Assembly (NCBI GenBank): GCA_904419945.1
Contig: CAJFTM010000002.1
Coordinates: forward strand, 1-64,000
From: an uncultured Clostridia bacterium
GTDB taxonomy: Bacteria > Bacillota > Clostridia > Christensenellales > Borkfalkiaceae
Reading direction: 5' to 3'
DNA length: 64,000 nucleotides
The translations under genes were made by a program, and so were the position numbers. The notes under the pieces were generated by a model. That model made no database searches. It was not told where the DNA came from and saw nothing but the letters and a program-made list of their open reading frames with translations. Below are positions 1-8,484 of the stretch, in pieces (position 1 is the stretch's first letter; each line of letters starts with the position of its first letter).

Positions 1-189
1 CGGCCCCAGCACCCGCACGACGGACAGCACGACCGCCCGCAGCGCCCGTTCGAGCGGCTTTGTGAGCAGATAACTGTATCCGCCGTCGATGCTCAGCGCA
101 TCAAAGGTGCGGTGCTTTTCATTCATATCGGTGGCAAACAACCCCTGTTGTTCCAGCGCAGCCTGACGGGCCCGCAATTTTTTTGTCAT
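1..189 (-). CDS. Partial CDS (N-terminal 63 residues), possible membrane acyltransferase
   Basis: The gene runs off the left edge, so only its first 63 residues are present. The ATG at 189 is preceded by GGAGAA at good distance. The visible part has a basic, Gln-rich start, then a segment ending in a hydrophobic stretch (ALRAVVLSVVRVLG) that looks like the beginning of a membrane helix. This pattern resembles the N-terminus of clostridial PlsC-like 1-acylglycerol-3-phosphate acyltransferases, but no catalytic motif is inside the window, so the function is a guess. Confidence 0.55.
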   Translation of the reverse strand, partial: MTKKLRARQAALEQQGLFATDMNEKHRTFDALSIDGGYSYLLTKPLERALRAVVLSVVRVLGP

Positions 190-288
190 ATCATTCTCCG
201 ATTTGTACCAGTTTCCTGTTACACTATTTACATTATACCACGGCGGCAAAAAATATGCAAGCTATACGGCGATCGGCACAAAATGCGT

Positions 289-870
289 TTACAGGGCGTC
301 CATCTCGTCGAGGGTCAGCTGGAAGGCCGGGATAAAATTTTCCATAAAATAGCGCAGACAGGGCAGATCGCGCGCGCGCAGGTCTTCTTCGATCGTCTCC
401 TTCGCCTTTTTGAATTCGGCGTTCCCCCCCTTGAGTTCCTCTAAACACTTGACATAGGCGGAGAGCTTGTCAGCCGCCTTGACTAATTTATACTCGTAAG
501 CGGAAGGATCCGCCTTGACACAGGGAGCAATGGCAGGGACAAGTTCGGCAGGTAGCATGGCGAGCAGTTTATCACAGGCCAGCTCTTCGAGTTGACCGTA
601 AGCGCCGCGGATGTCGCTGTTGAAATATTTGATGGGAGTGGGGAGGTCGCCCGTCATCACCTCGGCGCTCTCGTGGTACAGCGCCCAAAGCACCGTCTTG
701 GCGATGTCCGGCGCACGATGAAAAATTTCGGTATCGATGACGGCGAGCGCATGTGCGAACATCGCGACCTGCTGAGAATGCTCCATGATATTCTCGTCGC
801 GCGCCGAACGCATGAGCGACCAGCGGCGGATGTATTTCATGCGGTCCAAAAAAGCAAAAAAGTGATACAT
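289..870 (-). CDS. yfbR: HD-domain 5'-deoxynucleotidase, YfbR-like
   Basis: 193 residues, start ATG at 870 preceded by GAGGAAA. YfbR-type HD enzymes remove the 5' phosphate from deoxynucleoside monophosphates in the cytosol and so tune dNMP pools. The family pattern is clear: FLDRMKYIRRW near the start, EHSQQVA (His31), then ALYHESAEVMTGDLPTPIKY around residues 63-82. The metal-binding His-Asp pair reads His66-Glu67 here, a conservative change that I believe also occurs in other Firmicutes homologues. It stands alone, downstream-facing toward the left-edge gene, about 100 bp away. Family assignment is firm; substrate is inferred. Confidence 0.85.
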   Translation of the reverse strand: MYHFFAFLDRMKYIRRWSLMRSARDENIMEHSQQVAMFAHALAVIDTEIFHRAPDIAKTVLWALYHESAEVMTGDLPTPIKYFNSDIRGAYGQLEELACDKLLAMLPAELVPAIAPCVKADPSAYEYKLVKAADKLSAYVKCLEELKGGNAEFKKAKETIEEDLRARDLPCLRYFMENFIPAFQLTLDEMDAL

Positions 871-1013
871 CTGTATTTCCTCACACAAAGTTGCCTTTAT
901 TGTAGCACAAAATCCGTTGACTTTCAATCGCTTTTGCTCTATAATTGATAATGCTTTTTTGACACAGTCTTCCTGTTCCGGAAAGGAGCGGAGAAGTTTG
1001 TGAATACAACCAC

Positions 1014-1095
1014 ATATCCGCCGGGGGTGCTGTAAAAGGCTGAGATCATACCCTTTGAACCGGACAGGACAATACCTGAACGGGAGGTTTCAAAG
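1014..1095 (+). ncRNA. TPP riboswitch (THI element)
   Basis: The conserved TPP aptamer landmarks occur in order: GGGGGTGCTG, GGCTGAGATCATACCC, TTTGAACC, a GGACAGGACAATACC segment, and a closing CGGGAGG. It sits directly before an intrinsic terminator and the thiamine transporter gene, the usual arrangement for thiamine pyrophosphate control by transcription attenuation. The outer P1 boundaries are approximate. Confidence 0.92.
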
Positions 1096-1103
1096 ATACG
1101 TTT

Positions 1104-1139
1104 CGGCACGCCCTGTTTGGGGCGCGCCGTCTTTTTTTA
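1104..1139 (+). terminator. Riboswitch attenuator terminator
   Basis: A 10-bp GC-rich stem (CGGCACGCCC paired with GGGCGCGCCG, one mismatch) with a TGTTT(G) loop is followed by TCTTTTTTT. It lies between the TPP aptamer and the thiT ribosome binding site. It is the expected off switch that forms when TPP is bound. Confidence 0.85.
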
Positions 1140-1171
1140 TGACGTCGTTCGGCGGACACAAAGGAGGTTTT

Positions 1172-2323
1172 ATGCTTCTCAATCTGCTGAGCGAAGAGGC
1201 GAGCGCGACTTGGTTCCCGCTCGAATTCGGCACGCCTTTCGATGCTGCCCGCGCCGTGCTCTTCTGGATCGCGGCAGCGTACATCGTGCTCGCCGTCATC
1301 TTGCTCATTGCCGTCCGCGGCGAAAAGAGAAAGGCGCTGCTGCGCATCGGCGGGATCGTGACGGTCGCCTTTGCGGCGGTGCTCTGCCTCACGTTCCTGA
1401 TCATTGCCTTTATTGAAGACGGCATCCTGCCCATCCTCTTCTATCCGCTCCTCGTGTTGATCGTCGTACTGGCGGCGAACGGCCTGATCTTGTTCTTCAA
1501 CCGCAGCAAAGGCACGCTCATCGCGCTCGGCTGCCTATCGGCGGCCGCGCTGATCGCCACATTCGTGTGCATGGGGATCAACTTTTCGAACGGCAACGCA
1601 CTGGAAAACAACGGAGTTGAGGCAGAAGACGTCAATACCGTGGCGCTGTATGTATGCGCCGTCGTGCTCATCGCCGTCATCATTGCCGCCGCGTTCCTCG
1701 CGGGGCGCAAGGACAAAAAGGGCTTTGACACACGCTCCATCACCTTTGCGGCCGTCTGCATCGCGATGAGCTTTGCGCTCTCCTATCTGAAAGTTGTCGA
1801 GATGCCGCAGGGCGGCTCGATCACCATCGCGAGCCTGCTGCCGCTGATGATCTACTCGTATATGTTCGGCACCAAAAAGGGCGTGCTCGCCGGGTTTATC
1901 TACGGCATTTTGCAGGCCTTCCAAGACACCTATATCCTGCACCCGGCGCAGTTCCTGCTCGACTACCCCGTCGCCTTCTCGGCGATCGGCCTCGCGGGCA
2001 TGTTCGCCAGAGTGGATGCGCTGCGCTTCCCGCAGGTCAAGTTTTTGCTGGGCGCGATCGTCGCCGCGGCGGGACGCTTCCTCTCCCACTTCCTTTCCGG
2101 CATCTTTGCCTTCGGCACATTTGCTACCATCGAGCCCGTATGGCTGTACAGCCTGATCTACCAGGCGGGATACGTCCTCCCCGACATCGCCATCGCGATC
2201 GTCCTCGGCGTGATCGTGTTCTCCTCCAAATCTTTCCTCTCGGTGGTGAACCGCTACGCCGCCCCTTCCCTTCCGAAACAGGCCCCGAAGCAAAAGGGCG
2301 AAACGGCTGCCGAAAATAAATAA
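1172..2323 (+). CDS. thiT: ThiT-family thiamine transporter S-component with extra N-terminal membrane domain
   Basis: 383 residues, start ATG at 1172 after AAGGAGGTTT. The C-terminal half (from about residue 185, TRSITFAAVCIAMSFALSYL onward) is a recognisable ThiT thiamine-binding S-component, including the HPAQFLLDYPVAF region. ThiT proteins are usually about 190-200 residues; here roughly 180 residues with about five predicted membrane helices precede that domain and match nothing I recognise. Expression is controlled by the TPP riboswitch immediately upstream. No ECF ATPase or T-component genes are in the window, so the transporter must use a shared energising module encoded elsewhere. 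Followed by a strong terminator. Confidence 0.88.
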   Translation: MLLNLLSEEASATWFPLEFGTPFDAARAVLFWIAAAYIVLAVILLIAVRGEKRKALLRIGGIVTVAFAAVLCLTFLIIAFIEDGILPILFYPLLVLIVVLAANGLILFFNRSKGTLIALGCLSAAALIATFVCMGINFSNGNALENNGVEAEDVNTVALYVCAVVLIAVIIAAAFLAGRKDKKGFDTRSITFAAVCIAMSFALSYLKVVEMPQGGSITIASLLPLMIYSYMFGTKKGVLAGFIYGILQAFQDTYILHPAQFLLDYPVAFSAIGLAGMFARVDALRFPQVKFLLGAIVAAAGRFLSHFLSGIFAFGTFATIEPVWLYSLIYQAGYVLPDIAIAIVLGVIVFSSKSFLSVVNRYAAPSLPKQAPKQKGETAAENK

Positions 2324-2346
2324 TTTTACAGCGATCCATAAAAACT

Positions 2347-2383
2347 GCCGCGGCACACGATTGTGTGCCGCGGCTTGCTTTTT
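2347..2383 (+). terminator. Intrinsic terminator after thiT
   Basis: A perfect 12-bp stem (GCCGCGGCACAC with its complement, loop GATT) followed by TTGCTTTTT closes the thiT transcript. The convergent era gene ends 40 bp further on. Confidence 0.85.
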
Positions 2384-2425
2384 GATTTCTGCGTCCGCCG
2401 GGCAAAGCGCCCTCCGCTGCCGGGA

Positions 2426-3325
2426 TCACTGCAGGTTTCCCTCGTCGTAACCGTATTCCTTCAATAAATTGGCTTTATCGCGCCAATCATCCTTGACCTT
2501 AACGTAAGCGGTGAGGAATACCTTGCTCCCCAAAAAGGACTCCATGCTCTTGCGGGCGCGCGAAAGCGTCTCTTTCAGGGCACTGCCCTGTTTGCCGATG
2601 ATGATGGCCTTATGGTTGGCTTTTTCGCAGATGATGTCGAGGTCGACGTCATAGATGTTTCCTTCCTCCCGCTTGCGGAAGGTATTGACGAGGACTGCAA
2701 CGCCGTGCGGGATCTCCTTGTCATACTGCAGGAGGATCTTTTCGCGCATGATCTCGGCGATCATGAACTTTTCGCTCTTATCCGAGAGAACATTGTCGGG
2801 GAAGAGGGGCTCCCCCTCGGGCAAGAGCTCGACGATCGCGTCGCGCAGCTTGCCGATGTTGCGGCCGCGGCGGGCAGAAACGGGAACGACATCGCAGTCG
2901 ATCCCCTCCTCAAATAGCTTTTTCGCGTCTGCGGGGATATTTTCAGCGGGCATGATATCCGTCTTGGTATAGGCGATGAGCATGGGAATGCCGAACGAAC
3001 GGTAGTGCCGCATGAGGGAGACGTCCTCGTCCGAGACGCCCTTGTGGCCGTCGTGTACAAAGAGGATGACGTCCACGTCCTTGGCTGAGCTCTCGGCGGT
3101 GCGCATCATGCGGTCGGACAGCGCCGTTTTGGACTTATAGATACCGGGCGTATCCGCAAAGACGATCTGCGCGCCCTCGGTGTTGAGGATGCCGAGGATG
3201 CGGTCGCGCGTGGTCTGCGGCTTGGGGGAGACGATGGCGACCTTTTCCCCCACCAGCACGTTGACGAGGGTGCTCTTGCCGGCGTTGGCGCGGCCGATGA
3301 CTGCGACGGTTCCGCTCTTCATCAT
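2426..3325 (-). CDS. era: GTPase Era
   Basis: 299 residues. Era binds 16S rRNA and assists 30S subunit maturation. GTPase motifs are intact: GRANAGKST (P-loop), DTPG, YTKTD, and a C-terminal KH domain with IIGKQGSALKETLSRARKSM. Two consecutive ATGs (3325 and 3322) are possible starts; the stop codon of ybeY overlaps them (ATGATGA), so the two genes are translationally coupled. Last gene of the yqfC-yqfD-phoH-yqfF-ybeY-era operon, whose order is typical of Firmicutes. Confidence 0.97.
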   Translation of the reverse strand: MMKSGTVAVIGRANAGKSTLVNVLVGEKVAIVSPKPQTTRDRILGILNTEGAQIVFADTPGIYKSKTALSDRMMRTAESSAKDVDVILFVHDGHKGVSDEDVSLMRHYRSFGIPMLIAYTKTDIMPAENIPADAKKLFEEGIDCDVVPVSARRGRNIGKLRDAIVELLPEGEPLFPDNVLSDKSEKFMIAEIMREKILLQYDKEIPHGVAVLVNTFRKREEGNIYDVDLDIICEKANHKAIIIGKQGSALKETLSRARKSMESFLGSKVFLTAYVKVKDDWRDKANLLKEYGYDEGNLQ

Positions 3326-3798
3326 GCCTCCCTCCCGATGCCCATGGCCGCGAGGATGCGCTCCTCCCGCTCGCGCATCAGCGCCTTGTCCGCTTCCTGC
3401 TCGTGGTCGTAGCCGAGCAAATGGCACAGCCCGTGCACGGCGAGGTAATACAGTTCCCGCCGCAGCGAATGGCCGTATTCCTCTGCCTGCTCCTCCGCGC
3501 GCGCGCGGCAGATGACGATGCTGCCCAAAAACAGATTGCCCTCCTCGTCCGCATCGAAGGGAAACTCCGCCCTGCGGATGGGGCGGCCGAGGATACCGTC
3601 CAAATTGGGAAAGCTGAGCACGTCGGTGACGGCGTCCTTGCCGCGCTCCTTTGCGTTGAGGGCACGGATGCCCTCTTCGTCGGTAAACACGAGCTCCGCC
3701 GCCAGAGGGACGTCGCTGTCGATATCCGCCGCCGCATACTGTTCGAGCGGAGAAACGTCAAATCCCTCCTCTTCGCACTCAACGATCAGTTTTGCCAT
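3322..3798 (-). CDS. ybeY: Endoribonuclease YbeY
   Basis: 158 residues. YbeY is a zinc-dependent RNase acting in 16S rRNA 3'-end maturation and ribosome quality control. The signature HGLCHLLGYDH metal-binding motif is present near residues 117-127, preceded by the family segment DVLSFP. ATG at 3798 is 2 bp from the yqfF stop, and its own stop overlaps the era start, placing it inside the same operon as its functional partner Era. Confidence 0.96.
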   Translation of the reverse strand: MAKLIVECEEEGFDVSPLEQYAAADIDSDVPLAAELVFTDEEGIRALNAKERGKDAVTDVLSFPNLDGILGRPIRRAEFPFDADEEGNLFLGSIVICRARAEEQAEEYGHSLRRELYYLAVHGLCHLLGYDHEQEADKALMREREERILAAMGIGREA

Positions 3799-3799
3799 T

Positions 3800-5314
3800 T
3801 TACTTTTTATCTCCCGAGGCTTTCTCTTCCGCAGTGTCCGACTCATGGCGCTTGAGCTTGAGTTTCGGATACTGCACGCGGCTGTGGTAGACGCCCGTCA
3901 GGCAGCTGACGATCGCCTCCTTGATGATGGTGAGGTCTCGCATGGTGATGTCGCACTCGGCGAACTGGTCGAGATCGACGCGCTCCTCGATGATCTCGCG
4001 CACGGCCGCCTCTACCTTTTCGGGCGAACGGACGGGCAGGGTGCGGGAGATCGCCTCGCTCGCGTCGCAGATCATCACGACGGCGGCGATCTTTGTCTGC
4101 GGCTTGGGGCCGCTGTACGAGAATTCTTCGATGTTGACGTCCCCGTCCGACATCTTCAGCGCCTTCGCGTAAAAATACTTGACGGGCAGCGTGCCGTGAT
4201 GCTGCAGCGCCACATCCGCCAGGATCTTGGGCAACCGGCGGGAGCGGATCAGGTCGTACCCGTCCTTGGCGTGCGAACGGATGATATCGACGGAGAGTTC
4301 GGGCGTCAGCTCGCTGTGCGGATTGAATCCCGATTGATTTTCGGTAAAGTATTCGGGCTGACGCAGCTTGCCGACGTCGTGATAGTAAGCCGCAGCGCGG
4401 GCAAGGGCGGTATCTTCATTCAGCGCAATGGCGCAGGCTTCCGCCAGGTGCGCGACGACGATGCTGTGATTGAAGGTGCCGAAGGCCCGGTCCTTTAACT
4501 CGCGCATGAGCGGCGCATCGTGATCGGTCAGTTCGCGCAGGCGGTAATCGGTGATACAGTTAAAGAGCGCCTCGAACACGGGCAGCAGCGCCATGAACAG
4601 GATGGCGGAAAGCACGCCCGCTTCCAGCCCGTACAGCAGCAGCCACAGCAGGCTGAGCCCGCGGTTGTACTCGAGGCAGGCGATCATGACGAGGATGGGC
4701 ACGCAGATGGCAAAGCCGGTCAGGAAAGAGCGGATGCGCGTTTTGACCTTGCTCCCCACAAAGATGCCGACCATGCCCGCCGAAAAGATGAGCAGCGGCG
4801 TGCTGCTGAGCGCGTTCACATACTCGTTGAGGACGGCGAAATTGGAAAAATGATCGACCGAATAGAGCATCAGCGCAAAAATGATATTCAGGAAGATGGC
4901 ATCTCTGCGGCCGAGCAGCAGCAGGGCGAGCAGAGCGAGCAGGGCGATCGGCCGGGAATAGATATTGAAGAACAGCCCGAAAAAGTAGCAGATCACCAGG
5001 CAGGTATCCAAGAGGAGAAAGATCAGCCAAATGCTCTTGGGGGTCGCGAGGATGCTCTTATCCTCAAAGATATAGTAAAAATAGACGGTGAGAAAGAGCA
5101 TGAACAGGCTCGCCGCCAAATAAATGAGCGTATTGAAGCTGGACGTGATGTAGCCGACAAAGCTCTGCCCTTCGATGTGCAGGGTGTTGATCCAGATAAA
5201 CAGCACGACCAGCGCCATGAGCAAAATGTAATTGCCCAAAAAGATAAAGACGCTCTTGATGCACTCGTTTTTGCCGAAGATCTTGTTGGTTTCGGCGGGA
5301 TCTGCATACCTCAT
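3800..5314 (-). CDS. yqfF: 7TM-HD (PgpH/YqfF-type) phosphohydrolase lacking the extracellular domain
   Basis: 504 residues. PgpH/YqfF proteins are membrane-bound c-di-AMP phosphodiesterases. The seven-helix membrane region (about residues 20-270) and the cytosolic HD domain are clear: FNHSIVVAHLAE, AAYYHDVGKL, and a downstream LQHHG. Typical members have about 700 residues with a large extracellular 7TMR-HDED domain after the first helix; here the first helix leads almost directly into the second, so that sensor is missing. Start ATG overlaps the phoH stop (ATGA), RBS GAGGAGAGG. Hydrolysis of c-di-AMP is inferred from the family. Confidence 0.9.
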   Translation of the reverse strand: MRYADPAETNKIFGKNECIKSVFIFLGNYILLMALVVLFIWINTLHIEGQSFVGYITSSFNTLIYLAASLFMLFLTVYFYYIFEDKSILATPKSIWLIFLLLDTCLVICYFFGLFFNIYSRPIALLALLALLLLGRRDAIFLNIIFALMLYSVDHFSNFAVLNEYVNALSSTPLLIFSAGMVGIFVGSKVKTRIRSFLTGFAICVPILVMIACLEYNRGLSLLWLLLYGLEAGVLSAILFMALLPVFEALFNCITDYRLRELTDHDAPLMRELKDRAFGTFNHSIVVAHLAEACAIALNEDTALARAAAYYHDVGKLRQPEYFTENQSGFNPHSELTPELSVDIIRSHAKDGYDLIRSRRLPKILADVALQHHGTLPVKYFYAKALKMSDGDVNIEEFSYSGPKPQTKIAAVVMICDASEAISRTLPVRSPEKVEAAVREIIEERVDLDQFAECDITMRDLTIIKEAIVSCLTGVYHSRVQYPKLKLKRHESDTAEEKASGDKK

Positions 5315-6300
5315 CGCTTTTTCCTCTCCTCTCGCGCAGATTCACGGCGGGCGCCGTCGCGCTCATACGCCCGCACGATGGCCATGACCAGCGGGTGGCG
5401 GACGACGTCCTTTGCCGTCAGGGTGACGATCTCGATCCCCTCGATATTTTTGAGGACGGAGACGGCGTGCTTGAGCCCGCTGCGCTTGCCGGCGGGCAGA
5501 TCGATCTGCGTCACATCGCCGGTGACGACCACCTTGCTGCCGTCACCCATGCGGGTGAGAAACATTTTCATCTGTTCGCAGGTGGTGTTCTGCGCCTCGT
5601 CGAGGATAATAAAGGCATTCGACAGCGTGCGCCCGCGCATATAGGCGAGCGGAGCCACCTCGATGACCCCCTTCTCCATCAGTTTCGAATATGTTTCCAG
5701 CCCGAACATCTCCTGCAGCGCATCGTACAGCGGGCGCAGATACGGATCGACCTTGGTCTGCAAGTCGCCCGGCAAAAAGCCGAGCTTTTCCCCCGCCTCC
5801 ACGGCGGGGCGGGTCAGTACGATCTTTTCCACCTGTTTGGCCTTAAAGGCGCTCACGGCGAGGCAGACGGCGAGGTAGGTCTTGCCCGTACCGGCAGGGC
5901 CGATGCCGAACACGACGGTGTTCTTTTTGATGGCATCGACATACTTGCTCTGCCCCAGCGTCTTGCACTTGACCGGCTTGCCCCGGGAAGTGAAGGCGAC
6001 GACGTTGCCCATGACTTCTTCGATGCCTTCCAGCCCGCCCTCGCGCGCAAGTTCGATGCAGTAGGCGATGCGGGACTTATCCACCCCCTCGCCCGCGCGG
6101 ACGAGGCGGAGCATCCCCTCCAGTACCCGCTGCGCACAGGAGACGTCCCCTTCCTCTCCCGAGATCTTGATACAAGTCCCCTCGATGGAAGCAAACACGT
6201 TCAGCTCGCGGGCGACGATATTCAAATTTTCATCAAACGTGCCGAGCAGCTTCTGGAGCATGTCCAGATCGCCCGCCTCGACGGTCACCTTGGTCTGCAT
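5311..6300 (-). CDS. phoH: PhoH-family ATPase (PhoH-like protein)
   Basis: 329 residues, start ATG at 6300 with GAGGAAAG upstream. Contains the P-loop GPAGTGKTYLAV near residue 138 and the Walker B region FIILDEAQN. The N-terminal 110 residues form a KH/R3H-type nucleic-acid-binding region (GDVSCAQRVLEGML). PhoH proteins are NTPases with proposed RNA helicase or RNA-binding roles and in Firmicutes are always near ybeY and era, which suggests a part in ribosome or RNA maturation. Overlaps yqfF by 4 bp and follows yqfD by about 40 bp. Confidence 0.94.
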   Translation of the reverse strand: MQTKVTVEAGDLDMLQKLLGTFDENLNIVARELNVFASIEGTCIKISGEEGDVSCAQRVLEGMLRLVRAGEGVDKSRIAYCIELAREGGLEGIEEVMGNVVAFTSRGKPVKCKTLGQSKYVDAIKKNTVVFGIGPAGTGKTYLAVCLAVSAFKAKQVEKIVLTRPAVEAGEKLGFLPGDLQTKVDPYLRPLYDALQEMFGLETYSKLMEKGVIEVAPLAYMRGRTLSNAFIILDEAQNTTCEQMKMFLTRMGDGSKVVVTGDVTQIDLPAGKRSGLKHAVSVLKNIEGIEIVTLTAKDVVRHPLVMAIVRAYERDGARRESAREERKKR

Positions 6301-6339
6301 TCTTTTGATTCTTTCCTCTGTCCTTTCCTCTGTTTTTAT

Positions 6340-7260
6340 TCAGCCGGAGGCGCTGCCCATATTCACCGCGACGCGCACCCGCACGACGAGGGATACGGCG
6401 CAGACATAGCCGCCCGCCTCCTCCCGCACGGTGTAAGAGGAGGAAACGAGCTCGCCGCCCGCACGCAGCCGCGCCGCCGCGACCGACCGGGCGCGGAACT
6501 GCTCGCTGTCCGCCGCCCCGACAAACTCTGCCTCATATGTACACAGCAGGCTGCACCGCGCGACGGCCGGCGTCTGCCGCTGCTCTCCCGCTTCCGTCAA
6601 AAAATAGCCGCCGACCAACGTCTGCCCGGCCGCGACCGAATCGCCCTCTGCAACGAGCGGTGTACCCCGCAGAACGGTCAATTCCTCGATCACGCCGCTG
6701 CGGGGCGCGGCGAGCGATGCCTTTTGCGCGGGCGCGGGGGCCTCCGCGCTCTCTTCCAGCGTGACGGTGAGTACGCATCCCTCCTTGCCGACGGAAGCGA
6801 ACACGACGCCGGGCAGAGTGAGGAGCGCCGCTTCCGCGGCCTCCGCCGCCCCCTCGCTGTAAAGGGAGAAGGGGGAAAGCCCCGCCTCCGCCAGGATCTC
6901 CTCCGCGCGCTCGGCATAGCGCGCCGCCGAACCGGTGACGCATATGCGCAGCACAAACAGATTGCTCGATGCCGCCAGCGCGACTGCCGCCAGCCCGCCG
7001 GCGGGGATACCCGGCCTGCGGCGCAAAAATGCGGCGAGGCGCGTCAAGCCGACACTCTCCTTTCTGGTTACAGTATAACACGAACGGGCAAAAATTGCAA
7101 AAATTTTTTCGGTTTCTTTGGATTTTACACAGAAATTCAGCCGCGCGACCCCCTCTTTGCGCACGTCGCGGGCGCGGATGCCCGCAGCAGACAGCTTTTC
7201 GAGCGCGCGCAGCGGGGCAATGCCCGAAATTTCCATCCGCACGCCGAAGAGCGGGGTCAT
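6340..7260 (-). CDS. yqfD: Sporulation protein YqfD, short form
   Basis: 306 residues, starting at the ATG at 7260, which overlaps the yqfC stop (ATGA). YqfD is a membrane-associated sporulation protein of unknown biochemical role. An N-terminal cytoplasmic region is followed by one hydrophobic segment (about residues 88-108) and an extracytoplasmic part. YqfD of well-studied Bacilli is near 400 residues, so this copy is shortened, mainly at its C-terminal half. Identified by position next to yqfC and phoH plus overall layout; direct sequence conservation is modest. Confidence 0.8.
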   Translation of the reverse strand: MTPLFGVRMEISGIAPLRALEKLSAAGIRARDVRKEGVARLNFCVKSKETEKIFAIFARSCYTVTRKESVGLTRLAAFLRRRPGIPAGGLAAVALAASSNLFVLRICVTGSAARYAERAEEILAEAGLSPFSLYSEGAAEAAEAALLTLPGVVFASVGKEGCVLTVTLEESAEAPAPAQKASLAAPRSGVIEELTVLRGTPLVAEGDSVAAGQTLVGGYFLTEAGEQRQTPAVARCSLLCTYEAEFVGAADSEQFRARSVAAARLRAGGELVSSSYTVREEAGGYVCAVSLVVRVRVAVNMGSASG

Positions 7261-7529
7261 CCTTCCACCCCGCCGAACTCGATGCGGCGCACGTCTCCGC
7301 GCAGCAGAAGGTCTCCCCCGTCGTACCGCGCAACGCACAGCCCTTCCCCTTCCACGCGCACCTCGCCCGCCCGCACGCGCAGAGTGACTGCAGAAGAGGA
7401 AAAGGCCGCGATCCCCTTTACGTTTTCAAAATAGGCACATCGCCCCGCATATACAACAGCCTTGGCTCCGCCGAAGGCGATGTCCTCATCTGCACCGATG
7501 CGCGCCAATATCTCGTCAAACAGCCGCAT
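7257..7529 (-). CDS. yqfC: YabP/YqfC-family sporulation protein
   Basis: 90 residues, ATG at 7529 after GGAGGG. The small all-beta YabP/YqfC fold is suggested by the central alternating hydrophobic strands and by NVKGIAAFSSSAVTLRVRAGEVRVEG. In Bacillus the yqfC-yqfD pair belongs to the mother-cell sigma-E regulon, and a sigma-E-like promoter is seen upstream here. First gene of the operon that runs through era. Confidence 0.87.
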   Translation of the reverse strand: MRLFDEILARIGADEDIAFGGAKAVVYAGRCAYFENVKGIAAFSSSAVTLRVRAGEVRVEGEGLCVARYDGGDLLLRGDVRRIEFGGVEG

Positions 7530-7581
7530 TCCGCACCCTCCTTCCGCCCGCAGACGGCGAACGCCAAACCCGCGCTCCTTT

Positions 7582-7608
7582 AGTGTATGCCGGGCAAAAT
7601 CCTTTTAT
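7582..7608 (-). promoter_or_regulatory. Possible sigma-E-type promoter for yqfC
   Basis: On the minus strand ATA is followed after 16 bases by CATACACT, matching the shorthand Bacillus sigma-E consensus (ATA, 16-18 bases, cATAcanT). It lies 53 bp upstream of the yqfC start, which fits the known sigma-E control of yqfC-yqfD. The housekeeping genes downstream would need another promoter. Confidence 0.4.
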
Positions 7609-7623
7609 GAGGGCCGCCGCCGC

Positions 7624-7652
7624 TTGTAAAATGTGCGAAAATCTGCTATACT
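7624..7652 (+). promoter_or_regulatory. Sigma-A-type promoter
   Basis: TTGTAA and TATACT separated by 17 bp, 66 bp before the TTG start of the membrane protein gene at 7718. Confidence 0.65.
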
Positions 7653-7717
7653 GTTTAGGAGAGACAAAGGAACGTCCGCCACGCTGTCCACGCGCGGTCA
7701 GGGAAGGAGGTACCGCC

Positions 7718-8482
7718 TTGCAGAAAAATGAAGCGGCGCCGGCGCGCCGCAAGATCCCGCCGCTGCGCATCTTCGTATACGCGGCTTCCGCCGTCCTGTT
7801 CGTGGCGATGATCGCCATTATCATCCGCCGCTTTATCGAGGGAACGATGGAGGGACGGTTCATCGTGTTGGCGGGCAACGCACTTTTATGGCTGGTCCCC
7901 TTTGCCGGGCGGGCCATCTTCCGCGACAAGATCGGAGACACGATGTGGGCGATCTTCGTCATTTTCGCCTTTCTCGCCTCCTTTTTGGGGTCTGTAGAGG
8001 GGCTGTACGGGAGCGTATGGTGGTGGGATCTGGCGATGCACACCGCATTTGGCTACCTCGGCTGCTTTGCGGGGCTGTTCTTCGCCTGCAAGCTCGCCGA
8101 TGTTTCCAAACTGCACCCGCTGTTCATCATTCTCTTCTGCTTTGCCGTATCGCTGATGTTCGGCGCGCTGTGGGAGATCTTCGAATTTTCCGGGGACAGG
8201 CTGCTGGGCAACTCGGCACAGGGCGTACACATCCCCGACGGCGAAGGCGGATGGTTCATCGACGTGGCGGACACGATGGAGGACATCATCTGCAACACGG
8301 TGGGCGCGCTCGCCTTCGTGCTGCATTACGCGCTGCATGCGCTGAGCGGGCGCTCTCTGCTGCTGGCAGGCGCCAAACGGGATTTTGCTCCGGCAAAAAG
8401 AACAACCGTGACGGGCGGACAGGGCACACCCGCCTATGAGGCCGTCTCCGCATGCACGGAAGGCGAAAAAAAGGAGGCGTAA
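7718..8482 (+). CDS. Integral membrane protein, DUF2238/YjdF-like
   Basis: 254 residues. The best start is TTG at 7718, seven bases after GGAAGGAGG; an upstream in-frame ATG at 7583 lacks a ribosome binding site and precedes the promoter. About six membrane helices are predicted. The block WWWDLAMHTAFGYLGC, then GALWEIFEFSGDRLLG and DTMEDIICNTVGA follows the DUF2238 (YjdF) pattern, in which conserved Asp, His and Glu residues sit in the helices. Function of that family is unknown. Two bp separate it from the zinc-ribbon gene, so they form an operon. Confidence 0.75.
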   Translation: MQKNEAAPARRKIPPLRIFVYAASAVLFVAMIAIIIRRFIEGTMEGRFIVLAGNALLWLVPFAGRAIFRDKIGDTMWAIFVIFAFLASFLGSVEGLYGSVWWWDLAMHTAFGYLGCFAGLFFACKLADVSKLHPLFIILFCFAVSLMFGALWEIFEFSGDRLLGNSAQGVHIPDGEGGWFIDVADTMEDIICNTVGALAFVLHYALHALSGRSLLLAGAKRDFAPAKRTTVTGGQGTPAYEAVSACTEGEKKEA

Positions 8483-8484
8483 CG

